NCBI RefSeq assembly: GCF_026241155.1
Contig: NZ_JAPFGP010000007.1
Coordinates: 186,001-250,000 of the forward strand
Direction: 5' to 3'
Source of the DNA: Paucibacter sp. PLA-PC-4
GTDB lineage: Bacteria; Pseudomonadota; Gammaproteobacteria; Burkholderiales; Burkholderiaceae_C
DNA length: 64,000 nt
This document shows, piece by piece, positions 25,765-32,653 of the stretch; the first letter of the stretch is position 1, and each line of letters starts with the position of its first letter. The notes beneath the pieces were generated by a model. It saw only the letters and a program-made list of their open reading frames with translations, was not told the DNA's origin and searched no databases. The translations under genes were made by a program, and so were the position numbers.

Positions 25765-28756
25765 GCTGCGCGTAAGCCGTGTCGGCCCGCACCGCCAGCC
25801 GCAGCGCGGTACCGCTGGCATCGGACTGGATATCCAGCTGTGCGCCGATGCAGCGCGCCCGCTCCCGCATGCCTGCGAGCCCAAAGTGCCCGGGCCGTTC
25901 GTTGGGAGTGAAGCCGTGACCGTCATCGCGCACAGTCAGCGTCAGCAGCGCGTTGCCGAAGCTCAAATGCACCGCGATATGCCGTGAGTCGGCATGGCGC
26001 AGGGCATTCGAGATGGCTTCGCGGGCGATGCATTCCACCTCGTCGGCAACCAGCGCATGGACCGCGCGCGGCAGCCCGTCGAGCGTGAAGTGGCACTCGG
26101 GGCCTGGAAAGGCCTCGGCCAGTTGGCGACAGGCCTGGACCAGCGCGTCCGGCAGCGAAAGCTGCGTGCCGCGCAGCTCGCTGACGCGGTCGCGGCCCTC
26201 GACCAGGGCCTGCTGGGCCCGGATCAGCGCGCGCTCCAGCTCCTCGCGCAGCGGCGTGCCCGGCGGCACCTGCTGGGCTGCGGCCTCGACATGCAGGGTC
26301 AGTCCGGTGACTCCTTGCAGCAAGGTGTCGTGAAGTTCGCGGGCGATGCGTTCGCGCTCGTGCAAGCGCACGACCAGGCGCTCGCGCAAACGTGCCGAGA
26401 GCCGCCGGATGCGCCAGCGGTACAGCGCGGTGGCGGCCAAAAGCGCCAGGGCCACGCCGGCCAGCGCGAACCAAGACGTCTGCCAGAAGGCCGGCGGCAC
26501 GTGCAAGACGAGGCTGGCACCTTGCTCGTTCCAGACCCCGTCATTGTTGGCGGCGATCACGCGGAAAACATAGCGGCCCGGGCCGACGCGGGTGTAGACC
26601 GCCTCGCGACGGCCATCGGCCTCCTGCCAGTCGCTGTCATAGCCCTCGAGTTTGTAGCGAAAGCGCACGCGCTGCGGGCTGCTCAGGCTGGTTGCGGTGT
26701 ATTCGATGCGCAGATCGGTGCGGCCTACCGGCAGGTCTGGCAGGCGGTCTGGCGCATGCCGCTGGCCGTTGGCGATTAGGGCCTGGATCAGCACCGGCGG
26801 TGGCAGCGGATTTCGCCGCAGCCGGGCCGGATCGATAACGAACAATCCGCTGGGCAGGGCCAGCCACAGCCGGCCGTCGTCGGCCTCGACCAGCGAGGGC
26901 AGGGGCCGCACCTGGCTGGCGCTTCCCAGCAGCCCGTCGTAGGCATCAAAGCGCTCGGCCTGCACCCGGTGTGCGGGGTCGATCAAGGCGCGCTGCCAGT
27001 CGGTCGCAGAAATGCGGGTCAGGCCGTTGGCGGCGTTGATCCAGAGCTGGCCGGCGGCAGTCTCGATGATGCCGGACACCACGCTGAGCTCTTCCTGTCC
27101 ACGCAAGCGCAACGTACGCATTGTCCGGCCGTCGTACAGGGCCAGACCGCGCTGGCCGCCCAGCCACACCCGCGTGCCGCGCGCGGTGATCGCCATCACG
27201 GCTCCGATGTCCAGGCCGTTATGCGGACCGAAGGCCAGCGGCCCATCGCTGCCATCGCCGTCCACACGCATCGCGCCGCGGTTGATAAACCCCAACCATA
27301 GCCGGCCCTGGGCATCGTTACCCATCGACATGATGCGGTTTCCCTGGGCCGGCGGCACCGGTTGCCAGTGCTCGTCAATACGTCGGAAGGTGCCCTTGAC
27401 GACAAGCGAGGCCCAAAGCGCACCGCTGCGGTCCAGCGCCATAGCATGCACAGGCGCAAAGGTCAGCGGCGGCTCGTCTTCAGCGGCGTCGGGGCGCGCC
27501 ACTGGCAGCGCGCGGCCTTGGGAATCCAGCATCCACATCGCGCTGCGCGAGCCGATCCAGACACGGCCGAGTCGGTCTCGATGCAGGTGTGAGGCGTGGG
27601 GCCCAATGCTGGGCACGGCCTTGACCTCGTCGCCATGGCCTCCACCGACAAGGAATAGCCCGCCGGCATCGGTCGTGGCCCAGACGCGGCCGTGTTCGGC
27701 CGGCGCGACGCCGACACCGCCGTCCTGCGCGCCCAGCGCGACGCGCCGCACATGGCCGACACGGAAACGGTCCAGGCCGCCAGCGGTGCCGATCCAGACG
27801 TTGCCCTCGCGATCCTGCAGCCAGGCTTGGAACTCACCGCTCAGCCCCTGGGCGATGCCAAAGGTCTGCATGCTCGGCTCGCCGGCTTGCGGGCGCACAA
27901 CGCGCCGCACGCCGGCATTGCTGCGTATCCACAGGCCGCCATCGGCGTCGAACCAATGACGCTCGCCATCGGCCGGAAAGGGCAGGCGCTCGTGCTCCGG
28001 TACCGAGCGGAATCTGTCGCCGTCGCGCACCAGCGCGCCGATGCGCCGGCGCTTGAAGTCCGCAGCCCAGACCCGGCCGTCTGGCGCCAGCGACAGCAGC
28101 GGATAGGCCGGCAGTTCGGCATCTACGCGCTGGAAGTCGGCCGCGCCGCGCGGCCTCACAAAGGCGCCGGTCTTGGCCGTGACCCAGACGCTACCCTGCG
28201 GATCGACCAACAGGCTGCGCTGCGGCACGGCTTCGCCATCCAGCGTAAAGCGCTGCCAGCGCGCGCCGTCGAGCCGGGCCAGTCCACCGGTGAAGGCGGC
28301 CCAGAGCGCGCCGTCGCCGTCCTCGGCGAATGCCCAGGCATTGCCGGCCGGCAGGCCATCGCTCTCGCGGTGGTGCACGATGCCTTGCGGACCCAGTACG
28401 CTCAGGCCGCCGTGGCGGTGGCCGATCAGCAGCCTCCCGCCCGAGATCGCCTGCAGCGCCGAGATGCTGCCGGTCGGCAGGCGCTGCCCATGGACCTCGC
28501 GGATGGCTTCGAAACGCACACCGTCGAAGCGGAACAGGCCGCCGCCGGTGCCCAGCCAAAGATAGCCATCCTCGGTCTGGGCCAGCGCCAGCACATGGGT
28601 CGGCGCGCCGTCAACGCCGCGCCAGGCGCTGTGATGCAACTGCCCCAGACTCAAGGTCGGGTCCAGGGCGTGAGCCGGCCAGGCCAGCAGCAGCGCGATG
28701 CTGGCGGCGAAGCGGAGAAGTCCGGCGACGGCCGGAAGGTGGTTGAGCGGCGGCAA
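25739..28756 (-). CDS. Sensor histidine kinase with beta-propeller and Y_Y_Y sensor region
   Basis: The 1005-residue one-piece sensor starts with a signal or anchor (FAASIALLLAWPAHA). Residues about 35-670 carry many two-component propeller repeats (DGYLWLGTGGGLFRFDG, GNVWIGTAGGLDRF, GQLWINAANGLTRI). A Y_Y_Y domain (about 675-750) and one membrane helix (about 760-785) follow. Then comes a HisKA_3 domain with phospho-acceptor His in ARELHDTLLQG, and a HATPase domain with ISNALRHA and VRDDGHGF. The start is TTG with GAGGA before it. No response-regulator gene is nearby. Its stop lies in direct-repeat copy 1. Confidence 0.9.
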   Translation of the reverse strand: MPPLNHLPAVAGLLRFAASIALLLAWPAHALDPTLSLGQLHHSAWRGVDGAPTHVLALAQTEDGYLWLGTGGGLFRFDGVRFEAIREVHGQRLPTGSISALQAISGGRLLIGHRHGGLSVLGPQGIVHHRESDGLPAGNAWAFAEDGDGALWAAFTGGLARLDGARWQRFTLDGEAVPQRSLLVDPQGSVWVTAKTGAFVRPRGAADFQRVDAELPAYPLLSLAPDGRVWAADFKRRRIGALVRDGDRFRSVPEHERLPFPADGERHWFDADGGLWIRSNAGVRRVVRPQAGEPSMQTFGIAQGLSGEFQAWLQDREGNVWIGTAGGLDRFRVGHVRRVALGAQDGGVGVAPAEHGRVWATTDAGGLFLVGGGHGDEVKAVPSIGPHASHLHRDRLGRVWIGSRSAMWMLDSQGRALPVARPDAAEDEPPLTFAPVHAMALDRSGALWASLVVKGTFRRIDEHWQPVPPAQGNRIMSMGNDAQGRLWLGFINRGAMRVDGDGSDGPLAFGPHNGLDIGAVMAITARGTRVWLGGQRGLALYDGRTMRTLRLRGQEELSVVSGIIETAAGQLWINAANGLTRISATDWQRALIDPAHRVQAERFDAYDGLLGSASQVRPLPSLVEADDGRLWLALPSGLFVIDPARLRRNPLPPPVLIQALIANGQRHAPDRLPDLPVGRTDLRIEYTATSLSSPQRVRFRYKLEGYDSDWQEADGRREAVYTRVGPGRYVFRVIAANNDGVWNEQGASLVLHVPPAFWQTSWFALAGVALALLAATALYRWRIRRLSARLRERLVVRLHERERIARELHDTLLQGVTGLTLHVEAAAQQVPPGTPLREELERALIRAQQALVEGRDRVSELRGTQLSLPDALVQACRQLAEAFPGPECHFTLDGLPRAVHALVADEVECIAREAISNALRHADSRHIAVHLSFGNALLTLTVRDDGHGFTPNERPGHFGLAGMRERARCIGAQLDIQSDASGTALRLAVRADTAYAQLTPAAPAG

Positions 28757-28794
28757 GAGGTCCTCGTCGGGCGGCGGACCTCATTGTCGTCAAC

Positions 28795-28871
28795 TCAGCG
28801 TCGCCGGCGGGTTGCTGGCGGTGCAGCACGAGCTGGTGATCGAGTTCAGCCTGCTGGCACGGCCGCTGTGA
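28795..28871 (+). repeat. 77-bp direct repeat, copy 2 (orphan gene end)
   Basis: This is a second copy of the last 25 codons of the YceI-like gene, including its stop, in the same orientation but with no gene attached upstream. The last 26 bases again overlap the 3' end of an opposing gene (dapA), exactly as copy 1 overlaps the kinase gene. The fragment would read VAGGLLAVQHELVIEFSLLA. Confidence 0.92.
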
Positions 28872-29763
28872 GGGCTCCATGCTGCAACTGCTCGCCGGCC
28901 TGCCCATAGGCGTCCCACAGCCGCTGCTCCAGCTCGGGCGAGGCCTGGTGCAGCGGCGCGCGCAGCTCGTTGTGCAGCCGGCCCAGGCGCGCCAGTGCGG
29001 ACTTGATTGGCGCAGGGTTGCTCTCCGCGAAGCTGAGGTTGATCAGTCGGGTCAGCGCCTGCCACAGCCGCCGGGCGGTCTCAGTCTGCTCGTCGCGCAG
29101 GGCCTGAACCAGGCGCACGAAATGGGTCGTGTGCAGATGGGCGCTGGCCGCGATCGCCCCGGTGCCGCCCAGGGCCAGCGTCGGGAAGATGTTGTGGTCC
29201 TCGCCGGCCAACACGGCCAGGCGGCCATCGGCAATCAGCGCCTGGGTGGCTTGCAAAGAGCCGCCGCAGTCTTTGAGTGCCTCGATGTTCGGGTGCGCGG
29301 CCAGGGTCAGCAGCGTGCTCAGCTCGATCTTGACCCCTGTGCGGTAAGGAATGTCGTAGAGCACCAGCGGCGCCGGCGCGACATCGGCAATGCTTGCGAA
29401 GAAGTTCAGCAGCCCTTGCTGGCTGGGACGGATATAGCTGGGCGCCGGTAGCAGGAAGGCGCAAACCGGAAAGCGCTTGGCGATGGCCACCATGCGCGCG
29501 GCCACCTGGCCGGGCCGTGGGCCCGAGATGCCCATCATCACCGGTGTGCTGCCGGCCGCCTCGCAGACCGTCTCCAGGACTGCGTGCTGTTCATGCTCAT
29601 CGAGCAAGGCGGCCTCGCCGGTGCTGCCGCAAGCGACGAAGCCTTTGATCCGCTGCGCCTTCAGATGCTGCACGAGTTGCGACAGGGCAGCGTGATCGAC
29701 GGCATCGTGGTGGAACGGGGTCACCAAGGGAATCCACAGACCGCTGTAATTGTTGTCAGACAC
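28846..29763 (-). CDS. dapA: DapA-family aldolase/lyase (4-hydroxy-tetrahydrodipicolinate synthase-like)
   Basis: This 305-residue protein of the DapA family has the substrate loop ACGSTGEAALLDEHE, the catalytic Tyr in YDIPYRTGVKI and the Schiff-base Lys in IEALKDCGG. True DapA condenses pyruvate with aspartate semialdehyde on the way to lysine and diaminopimelate; relatives act on other oxo-acids. The GTG at 29763 is chosen because GGAGG sits 9 bases before it. The 3' end overlaps repeat copy 2. A possible leader peptide with four Lys codons lies upstream. Confidence 0.85.
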   Translation of the reverse strand: MSDNNYSGLWIPLVTPFHHDAVDHAALSQLVQHLKAQRIKGFVACGSTGEAALLDEHEQHAVLETVCEAAGSTPVMMGISGPRPGQVAARMVAIAKRFPVCAFLLPAPSYIRPSQQGLLNFFASIADVAPAPLVLYDIPYRTGVKIELSTLLTLAAHPNIEALKDCGGSLQATQALIADGRLAVLAGEDHNIFPTLALGGTGAIAASAHLHTTHFVRLVQALRDEQTETARRLWQALTRLINLSFAESNPAPIKSALARLGRLHNELRAPLHQASPELEQRLWDAYGQAGEQLQHGALTAAVPAG

Positions 29764-29838
29764 GATGGTCCTCCGGTATTGACCTGGGAGGCCGTGCCAA
29801 GACGAGCGGGGGAAGGGCCGGACCGAGGTGATGCCCGG

Positions 29839-29867
29839 GCTGCCGTCGCTCATCTGAGCGCGGCAGC
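29839..29867 (-). promoter_or_regulatory. strong hairpin in the dapA leader
   Basis: GCTGCCG/CGGCAGC plus inner GCTC/GAGC form a stem with an AGAT loop, 8 bases after the stop of the small Lys-containing frame and about 75 bases before the dapA start. There is no T-run after it. It may be a pause or attenuation hairpin, or merely stable GC-rich RNA. Confidence 0.4.
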
Positions 29868-29875
29868 AGTGCCGG

Positions 29876-29974
29876 TCAGATGAGCGACTGCTTTTTGCTT
29901 TTCTTCGAACCTGCGGTTGCGGCGCCGGCCAAGCCTTGGGCTGTGGCGTGAGTCGGGTTGTGGCGCTGCGGCAT
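29876..29974 (-). CDS. possible 32-residue leader peptide before dapA
   Basis: The short frame starts ATGCCGCAG and ends with residues KKSKKQSLI, four lysines in five codons. It begins at the distance expected for a transcription start from the promoter-like sequence at 29981-30010, has no Shine-Dalgarno, and is followed by a hairpin. This could be a leader peptide sensing charged tRNA-Lys before a lysine-pathway gene. It could also be chance. Confidence 0.25.
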   Translation of the reverse strand: MPQRHNPTHATAQGLAGAATAGSKKSKKQSLI

Positions 29975-29980
29975 GGGTTG

Positions 29981-30010
29981 ACTATAACCAGGGCCGGTAC
30001 CCTGGCTCAA
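29981..30010 (-). promoter_or_regulatory. candidate promoter for dapA
   Basis: On the minus strand, TTGAGC and TATAGT are separated by 18 bases. CCAGGG and CCCTGG form a dyad within the spacer and could bind a repressor. The sequence overlaps the end of the upstream GGDEF gene. Confidence 0.45.
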
Positions 30011-31575
30011 GCGGGCTGCTGGCGTTTTTCGGCATACATGCCCAGATCGCTGCGCAGCAGCAGACTGTCCAGGCTGTCTTCGCCGCGCGAGCGGGTCAGG
30101 CCCAGGCTGACGCTGACGCACAGGCCGGTGGCCAGCATGCCCCAAGGATAGGCGGCCACGGCGCGCTTGAGGCGCTCGCCGACCGCCGCCGCCTGCTCAT
30201 CGTCTGGGGCCCAGAAGGCCAGCACGAACTCGTCGCCGCCCCAGCGCGCGGCCAGGTCCTGGCCGCGCAGCGACTGCTGGAACAGCTCGGCCAGCACGCG
30301 CAGCACCTGGTCTCCGACCTGATGGGAAAAGCGGTCGTTGACCGATTTGAAGCGGTCCACGTCGACCACCGACAGATACAGCGCGCTGCCGTCCTCGGGA
30401 CGTCGGGCCAGCGCCTCGGCCAGCAGCAGCTCCATGCCGCGCCGGTTCAGCAGGCCGGTCAGCGGGTCCTCCATCGACAGTCGTTTGAGTTGCAGCGCAT
30501 TGCTCCTCAGATGCTGCACCTCCTGCTTGTGCTGGCGCAGCTCGAAATGCAGGGCTGCCACGCTGCGGCGGTGGTGCATGCTGACCTGGCGGATCTGGTG
30601 TTCGCCGCGCTGCAGCAAGCGCAGGCACGCCAGCGCCTCGCCGGCTTGGCCCTGCTGCTCATGCAGCTCGCTGCTGAGCAGCAGCGCGATGCGCTGCAAG
30701 GGCTGGTGCTCGATGCGCAGGCAGGAGGCATGCATCTGTCGCGCCGCATGCAGCGCCGCCGGCGCCGCATCGCTGAGCAGGGCCATCTCGCAGCGCAGCC
30801 AGGGCTGCATGGCCTGCAGCAGGCGCACCTCGGGCATGCGGGCGGCCATCGCTTCACTTGCTTGCACCAGTGGCTCGGCCGCTGCCGCGCCATGCTGCCA
30901 GCCCTCGGCCAGCGCGCGCAGCCACTGCAGCACGCCTTGCTGCATCAGCGAGGCGGGTACATCGACTTTGCCCAGGGCCTCGGCGCTGGCATCGAAGTCG
31001 TCGATCAGGCGGCGCAGCCGGCTGGCATCTGGGCGCTGGCGCTCCAGCTGGCGCAGCGTGACCGCGCGGTAGGCCTCGTTGAGACAGCGGTTGATATGCG
31101 GCTGCCAGACCACGCCGGGCCGGCCATGGTGCAGCGCATCGTCATAGGCCTGGGTGAGCACAGCCTCGGCGCCATCATGACTGCCGTTCCACAGCAGGGC
31201 CACGCCCAGGTAGTTCAGCACCATCAGGCTGACCAGCGGGTCCTGGCCGATGTCGGCCAGCTGGGTGGCCAGCATGGCGGTCTCTATGGCCTCTTCGTTG
31301 TGGCCCAGATTGCCCGCCGCATAGGAGAGCAGGGCCAGGGCCTGGGCTTCTCCAGCTAGATGGCCGGCTTCATGGGCCTGTTGGCTGGCCCGCATGAACA
31401 AGGCATAGGCCTGGCGGTAGGCGGCGACGATGATCAACTCGCGCCCCTCGCGCAGCAGCGCCTGGGTGTGCGGTGGCACCTCGTCGCAGGACAGCGTGGC
31501 CAGCCAAGATGCCGAGCGCAGCTCCTGCGTCATGCCTGTGTCGCAGGCCTCCCGCCCGCTCCTTTCGCTATTCAT
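30007..31575 (-). CDS. GGDEF diguanylate cyclase with N-terminal TPR-like region
   Basis: The protein is 522 residues long from ATG 31575 (ATGs at 31596 and 31533 are alternatives). Residues about 1-340 are helical TPR-like repeats (AYRQAYALFMRASQQAHEAG, GNLGHNEEAIETAMLATQLA). A coiled segment leads into a GGDEF domain with DPLTGLLNRRGMELLL, VDVDRFKSVNDRFSHQVGD and the intact active site RWGGDEFVL. It should make cyclic di-GMP. No membrane helix is seen, so it is likely cytoplasmic. A clear RxxD inhibitory site was not identified. Confidence 0.9.
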   Translation of the reverse strand: MNSERSGREACDTGMTQELRSASWLATLSCDEVPPHTQALLREGRELIIVAAYRQAYALFMRASQQAHEAGHLAGEAQALALLSYAAGNLGHNEEAIETAMLATQLADIGQDPLVSLMVLNYLGVALLWNGSHDGAEAVLTQAYDDALHHGRPGVVWQPHINRCLNEAYRAVTLRQLERQRPDASRLRRLIDDFDASAEALGKVDVPASLMQQGVLQWLRALAEGWQHGAAAAEPLVQASEAMAARMPEVRLLQAMQPWLRCEMALLSDAAPAALHAARQMHASCLRIEHQPLQRIALLLSSELHEQQGQAGEALACLRLLQRGEHQIRQVSMHHRRSVAALHFELRQHKQEVQHLRSNALQLKRLSMEDPLTGLLNRRGMELLLAEALARRPEDGSALYLSVVDVDRFKSVNDRFSHQVGDQVLRVLAELFQQSLRGQDLAARWGGDEFVLAFWAPDDEQAAAVGERLKRAVAAYPWGMLATGLCVSVSLGLTRSRGEDSLDSLLLRSDLGMYAEKRQQPA

Positions 31576-31720
31576 TGTTTTGAAGACCTGTCGCATGTAC
31601 CGGGGATAAATGTTACAAGTTGCAGGTTTGCCGCGCCCCGGTGTTGGCCCTGAGATTGCAGTCTGGCTGTGCGTCTGCCGCCCGCTCCAGCGGGGGCGGC
31701 TTGGATGCCACAATCTGCCC

Positions 31721-32209
31721 ATGAGCAGCCCGAACCCGCCCCGCGTCAGTATCCAGACTGCCGATTTCGATCTCTCGGCCGAGACCCTGGCCTTGCGCGC
31801 TGCCGATGGCGGCGTCGGCGCGGTGGTCAGCTTTGTCGGCACCGTGCGGGATGCCAGCCACGGCCAGAGCGTGCGCATGATGGAGCTGGAGCATTACCCC
31901 GGCATGACCGAGGCGGCCATCGAGGCGATGATCGACGAAGCCCAGCGGCGCTTCGATATCCGGGCAGCCAGGGTGATCCACCGCGTTGGTGCGCTAGCGG
32001 CGCGTGAGCAGATCGTGCTGGTGCTGGTGGCGTCCGCGCATCGCGGCCAGGCCTTCCAGGCGTGCGAATTCTTGATGGACTATCTGAAGACTCAGGCACC
32101 GTTCTGGAAGAAGGAGCACACGCCCGAGGGCGCCAATTGGGTGGACGCGCGGGTGGCGGACGATGCGGCCTTGCGGCGCTGGGGTATCGAGGCCGGGAAC
32201 GCGGCATGA
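31721..32209 (+). CDS. moaE: Molybdopterin synthase catalytic subunit
   Basis: MoaE transfers sulfur from MoaD to precursor Z in molybdenum cofactor synthesis. The 162-residue protein has FVGTVRD, LEHYPGMTEAAI, HRVGALAAREQIVLVLVASAHR and the catalytic Lys region APFWKKEHTPEGANWVDA. Its stop overlaps crcB by 4 bases. moaD is not adjacent; part of moeA lies at the right end of the window. Confidence 0.97.
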   Translation: MSSPNPPRVSIQTADFDLSAETLALRAADGGVGAVVSFVGTVRDASHGQSVRMMELEHYPGMTEAAIEAMIDEAQRRFDIRAARVIHRVGALAAREQIVLVLVASAHRGQAFQACEFLMDYLKTQAPFWKKEHTPEGANWVDARVADDAALRRWGIEAGNAA

Positions 32210-32580
32210 GCGCCGCCGTGGCTGTGGCCCTGGGGGCGGCGCTGGGGGCTTTGGCGCGCTGGCGCGCCGGGCTCTGGCTCAACGCCAGCTGGCAGGGTTT
32301 TCCGTTGGGAACCCTGTTGGTCAATGTGGTCGGCGGGCTGCTGATCGGCATGGCGCTGGAGTGGTTCGGCCGTCAGCCCGATGAGCTGCTGAAGCTGCTG
32401 CTGGTGACCGGCTTTCTAGGCGGGCTGACGACCTTCTCGGCCTTCTCGGGCGAGTCGCTGAGTCTGCTGCAACGCGGCGAGTTCGGCCTGGCGCTGACGC
32501 ACACGGCGGTCCATGTGCTGGGCTCGCTGGGCGCGGCGGCGCTGGGGCTCAAGCTGATGCATCAGCTGCTGCGGACTTGA
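32206..32580 (+). CDS. crcB: Fluoride ion channel CrcB/Fluc
   Basis: This 124-residue four-helix membrane protein exports fluoride. It has [15 protein letters not shown] and the highly conserved [15 protein letters not shown]. It is coupled to moaE by an ATGA overlap. No fluoride riboswitch is seen upstream, as expected for an internal operon gene. Confidence 0.95.
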   Translation: MSAAVAVALGAALGALARWRAGLWLNASWQGFPLGTLLVNVVGGLLIGMALEWFGRQPDELLKLLLVTGFLGGLTTFSAFSGESLSLLQRGEFGLALTHTAVHVLGSLGAAALGLKLMHQLLRT

Positions 32581-32601
32581 TCTGGCGCAAGGCCTCCGCG
32601 C

Positions 32602-32629
32602 CTTGAAAAGCGGACGCTGGGTCCCATCT
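32602..32629 (+). promoter_or_regulatory. heat-shock (sigma-32) promoter of clpB
   Basis: CTTGAAA at 32602-32608 and CCCATCT at 32623-32629, 14 bases apart, closely match the sigma-32 consensus CTTGAAA-N13-15-CCCCATNT. They lie 25 bases before the clpB ATG. Confidence 0.85.
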
Positions 32630-32653
32630 GCCGGGCAACGGAGGTTTTATCCC

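Noticed and set aside
25765-28794. Kinase module as an insertion sequence or transposon
   Set aside because: There is no transposase gene and no terminal inverted repeats. The flanking repeats are 77 bp long and come from a gene end, unlike target duplications of known IS elements.
27692-28909. Long plus-strand frame opposite the histidine kinase
   Set aside because: It shows no family motif and is rich in Ala, Arg and Gln, as expected for an antisense shadow. The minus-strand kinase domains are complete.
29764-30006. L-box (lysine) riboswitch before dapA
   Set aside because: The region is too short and lacks the multi-helix pattern of an L-box. Only one clear hairpin is seen.
29917-31359. 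480-codon plus-strand frame opposite the GGDEF gene
   Set aside because: It has low-complexity composition and no motif. The GGDEF domain on the other strand is intact.
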